A stretch of 64,000 nt of DNA. Origin: Falciphora oryzae (taxonomy: Eukaryota > Ascomycota > Sordariomycetes > Magnaporthales > Magnaporthaceae). The DNA is taken from the NCBI GenBank assembly GCA_000733355.1, contig JNVV01000021.1, positions 336,480 through 400,479 of the forward strand. Direction: 5' to 3'. The translations under genes and the position numbers were made by a program. The notes under the pieces are model-generated. The model was not told where the DNA came from and searched no databases. It saw nothing but the letters and a program-made list of their open reading frames with translations. The first letter of the stretch is position 1; each line of letters starts with the position of its first letter. Of this stretch, positions 61,648 to 64,000 are shown piece by piece.

Positions 61648-63306
61648 TCAGGAAAGATGCTCGCTGAACCTCGATGTCGAAACACGCGAGCCGTCCATCG
61701 AGGGCCGACTCCGGCCGATGGCGTCGACCCGGGGCGGTGGCGGCGTCGGCCTCAGCGGCTGCGGCATTAGGGAATCGCGTGCCGTAGCTGGGTTAGAGGT
61801 CATGGGCGGCGGACTCATGGTCGGCGAGGCCTCGAGGTGCGGGCTCTGGCCCGCGACGGGCGTGCGCGCGGGTCCGGGGTTCATGACGGCGATACCGCTC
61901 TCGGGCCTCATCGGGGACCCGACCGCGAGCCTGGTCGGTGCCGCCCCGCTGAAGAAGGTCTGCGAGTCGCGGTACATGATCTCAGACTCGTCGCTCATGG
62001 CGCTGGTGTGCGGGTTCGTGTAGCCGTCCCCGCCGTGCTGCAGCACCGAGGGGAGCTTGCGGCCCGACACGCGGTAGAAGCCGCGCTCGCTCGTCTCCGC
62101 ATCTCCTCCTCCGCTAGACTGGGGGCTCGTTATTTGCTTCGCGGCCGCGCCGGCACCCGACAGCGCGGCCAGGGCCGAGGGCACGGAGAAGGGCGCGCCC
62201 CGCTGTGACATGCGGGTCGAGAATCCTCCAGTGCCCGAGGACCCCGGGGGCGCGGCGTCCCCTTCGCTCAGTCGCTGGTGACCCGCCTGTAGCTGCTGTT
62301 TCCTCAACCGCAGGACAAACACGATGGCGAACACGAGGAGGGCGACGCCGCAGATGCTGCCCACAACGCCTCCCACAATAGCGGGAGTGGGAGTCGGGGA
62401 ATCGGACGTGGGTGCGGGCGCGACGGCGGCCCCAGTCGGCGCCGGGGGGCCGTTACCGGGGCCGAAGGGACCGCCGGCCCCGCCTCCAGCGGTAGGGCTG
62501 GAGCTCGTGGTATGGCTGCTGCGGGTTGATGACGAGGAAAACGAGGTCAAAGAAGTCGATGACGATTCGGACGTGGTGAAAGAGATCGAGGTCTGCGTGG
62601 TGGAAGAGGAGTTGGCGAAGAAACTCCTGACGGTGCTGTTGCTAAAAGGCAGAGTGGTTGATGAAGAGCTGGAGTTGAAGGAACCGGTGAGAGAAGGAAA
62701 CGTGGTCGAGTTGAGCGAAGAGGATGGCGCGAGAGATGACAAGAAAGTGGTGGGCACCGGGGGTGTCGAGCTGGTGCTGGTGCTGGTGAATGAGGAAGAC
62801 GGCATGGAGAAGGATGCCGGACTGCTGCCCGGACTGAGCACGCTACTGGAGGTGGCCGCCGGGGATGGCGGCGAATCGCTCGAGACGGTGTCGGCCGGAG
62901 ACAGGGTCCTTGTCGTGCCCGTCGCCTCGTCGACCACCTCGGTTATCGGGGGCGAGAACACGGTCGATACGTCGATGGGAGAGCCGCTGCCGTCGACGTA
63001 TTGGATGACAGAGACGGTCTGGACGATGCGCGTCACGAGCGCATCCAGATCGCTGACCCCATCGGCCTGACGCCTCCTGAGGTCCTGGTCCTGGGACGGT
63101 TCCAGCTCCGGGTCCGAGGTCTTGAGCGCGGGCTGGGCGTTCGGGCGGATGTGCTGGTTGTGCTGGCGGTGGTGGTGCAGATGCATGTGCAGGTGGGCAT
63201 CGGCGGCGTCCCTCCGGTGATGGACATCGTGATGGGAGTGCCGGTGCTGGATGTCGGGCGCGGGGGTCTGAACGAATGAAGACCCCCCATCGTCGTGGTT
63301 AGTCAT
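61648..63306 (-). CDS. Ser/Thr-rich single-pass membrane protein with His-rich N-terminus, 552 aa
   Basis: A single open frame. Residues 21-52 contain 14 histidines. A dibasic site LRRRQ (about 76-80) is followed by DALVTRIVQTVSVIQYVDGSGSPIDV, the most structured-looking part. Residues about 140-275 are almost pure Ser/Thr/Pro with many Asn-Ser-Ser/Thr sequons, as in O-glycosylated wall-sensor ectodomains. One transmembrane segment (about 309-332, AIVGGVVGSICGVALLVFAI) is followed by the basic stop-transfer LRLRKQQ and a 215-residue cytosolic tail rich in Pro/Ser. The layout is that of fungal surface sensors or mucin-like proteins, but I recognise no specific family. No signal peptide is seen. 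An in-frame TGA lies ten codons before the ATG, so a signal peptide could come only from an unseen upstream exon. Confidence 0.82.
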   Translation of the reverse strand: MTNHDDGGSSFVQTPAPDIQHRHSHHDVHHRRDAADAHLHMHLHHHRQHNQHIRPNAQPALKTSDPELEPSQDQDLRRRQADGVSDLDALVTRIVQTVSVIQYVDGSGSPIDVSTVFSPPITEVVDEATGTTRTLSPADTVSSDSPPSPAATSSSVLSPGSSPASFSMPSSSFTSTSTSSTPPVPTTFLSSLAPSSSLNSTTFPSLTGSFNSSSSSTTLPFSNSTVRSFFANSSSTTQTSISFTTSESSSTSLTSFSSSSTRSSHTTSSSPTAGGGAGGPFGPGNGPPAPTGAAVAPAPTSDSPTPTPAIVGGVVGSICGVALLVFAIVFVLRLRKQQLQAGHQRLSEGDAAPPGSSGTGGFSTRMSQRGAPFSVPSALAALSGAGAAAKQITSPQSSGGGDAETSERGFYRVSGRKLPSVLQHGGDGYTNPHTSAMSDESEIMYRDSQTFFSGAAPTRLAVGSPMRPESGIAVMNPGPARTPVAGQSPHLEASPTMSPPPMTSNPATARDSLMPQPLRPTPPPPRVDAIGRSRPSMDGSRVSTSRFSEHLS

Positions 63307-64000
63307 CGCGACGGTGGCGGAGTCGCGCGCTGATCAAAACGAGCGTGGTGGGCTTGTCGCCTGTGTCCCGGATGGGCGAAGGATCAACGATCCCGCCGGT
63401 TTGAGTTGTTCCAGTCCGGGCCAAGCTTGGTGGATGGGATGGATGTGCAGGATTCGGGGCGCGGGTTGCGCTATAACGAGCGTTTTCGGTGGGAGCGGTT
63501 GCTATGTGGTAGAGAATGATGGGTCGACGCAGTCCATTGTTCTTGTCGCCCACAGCATGGTCGTTCCAGGCCTTGCAGTCAGCACATTGGACTGATGGTC
63601 GTCGTGTCGATCTGGGTGGATGGGGACGGTTGGCGGCCGAAGATAAGGAACGGATGGCTTCGAGGGCTCGTCTGCAACCAGCTGGCTGGATCGTGGGGGT
63701 TTCGTCGCCGCTTCCTGCGCGCCGCTCAATGTCGCTCGTGGGGAGAGAGAAGAGAACGGTGGGAAGTAGTCGGGTAAAGATCGTTCGTGGTCGGATTTGT
63801 TTGGCGAAACGAATGAAAGGCGATCCCGGGGGACGGCTACTGGATTTGCCGGATCCAGTCTGGTGAGCGAGCGAAAGTTGGTCCTCCTCTTGTGCAAAAT
63901 TGGCTTCTGCAGCTGCTGCTTATTCACTGCTTCTCTCAACTCACTCCCAGCAACAAACGTCGCCGTCATCCAACGCCTCCACGCAACGACGAGGGAAGAG
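63307..64000. other. Upstream flank of the membrane-protein gene, to the window end
   Basis: This should hold the promoter and leader, and perhaps an upstream coding exon of the 552-aa protein. No convincing exon with a hydrophobic signal sequence is visible. Confidence 0.45.

Overview
The window is nuclear DNA of a filamentous ascomycete, most likely a Sordariomycete of the Sordariales/Chaetomiaceae type. The evidence is moderately high GC, short introns (57 to 154 nt) with GTATGT/GTGAGT-type donors, ACTAAC-like branch sites and YAG acceptors, and a gene set typical of the group: Zn2Cys6 and homeobox regulators, Tof1, a mitochondrial m-AAA protease and a Bor1-type anion transporter. The genus is inference; no marker such as rDNA is present.

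Only nine protein genes can be supported in 64 kb. From left to right: (1) an unrecognised 789-aa protein built from two kinds of internal repeat (126-2602, +); (2) a small fungal sulfotransferase-like P-loop protein with a GC-AG intron and a C-terminal membrane anchor (3467-4326, -); (3) TOF1/Timeless, the replication-fork protection subunit (6251-10121, -), divergent from (4) a mitochondrial 3-hydroxyacyl-CoA dehydrogenase (10542-11575, +); (5) a BOR1-like bicarbonate/borate transporter (12050-14212, +); (6) a homeobox transcription factor of the conidiation-regulator type (25410-28169, -); (7) a mitochondrial m-AAA protease (47823-50770, -); (8) a Zn2Cys6 transcription factor (51746-54919, -); and (9) a Ser/Thr-rich single-pass membrane protein with a His-rich N-terminus (61648-63306, -). 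All multi-exon models close in frame from start to stop with the splice sites given.

The 2.4-14.2 kb part and the 47.8-54.9 kb part are ordinary gene-dense fungal DNA. The rest is dominated by long gene-free stretches: 11.2 kb after BOR1 and downstream of the homeobox gene, 19.6 kb upstream of the homeobox gene, and 6.7 kb upstream of the Zn2Cys6 regulator. These stretches are not AT-rich, show no transposon reading frames, and are studded with long A/T homopolymers, microsatellites and pyrimidine/purine tracts. They look more like regulatory or long-leader DNA of developmental regulators than like decayed transposons. One assembly gap (Ns, 58775-59012) lies in the last of them.

The most interesting non-protein signal is a pair of related sequences at about 2.99-3.18 kb (- strand) and 46.88-46.98 kb (+ strand). 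The first copy carries tRNA-like A and B boxes followed by two short hairpins and T-runs. The second keeps the hairpin module. I read them as copies of a tRNA-derived, Pol III-type element (SINE-like). A weaker tRNA-like relic lies near 5.9 kb. The genes do not form a pathway or cluster; they are unrelated housekeeping and regulatory genes.
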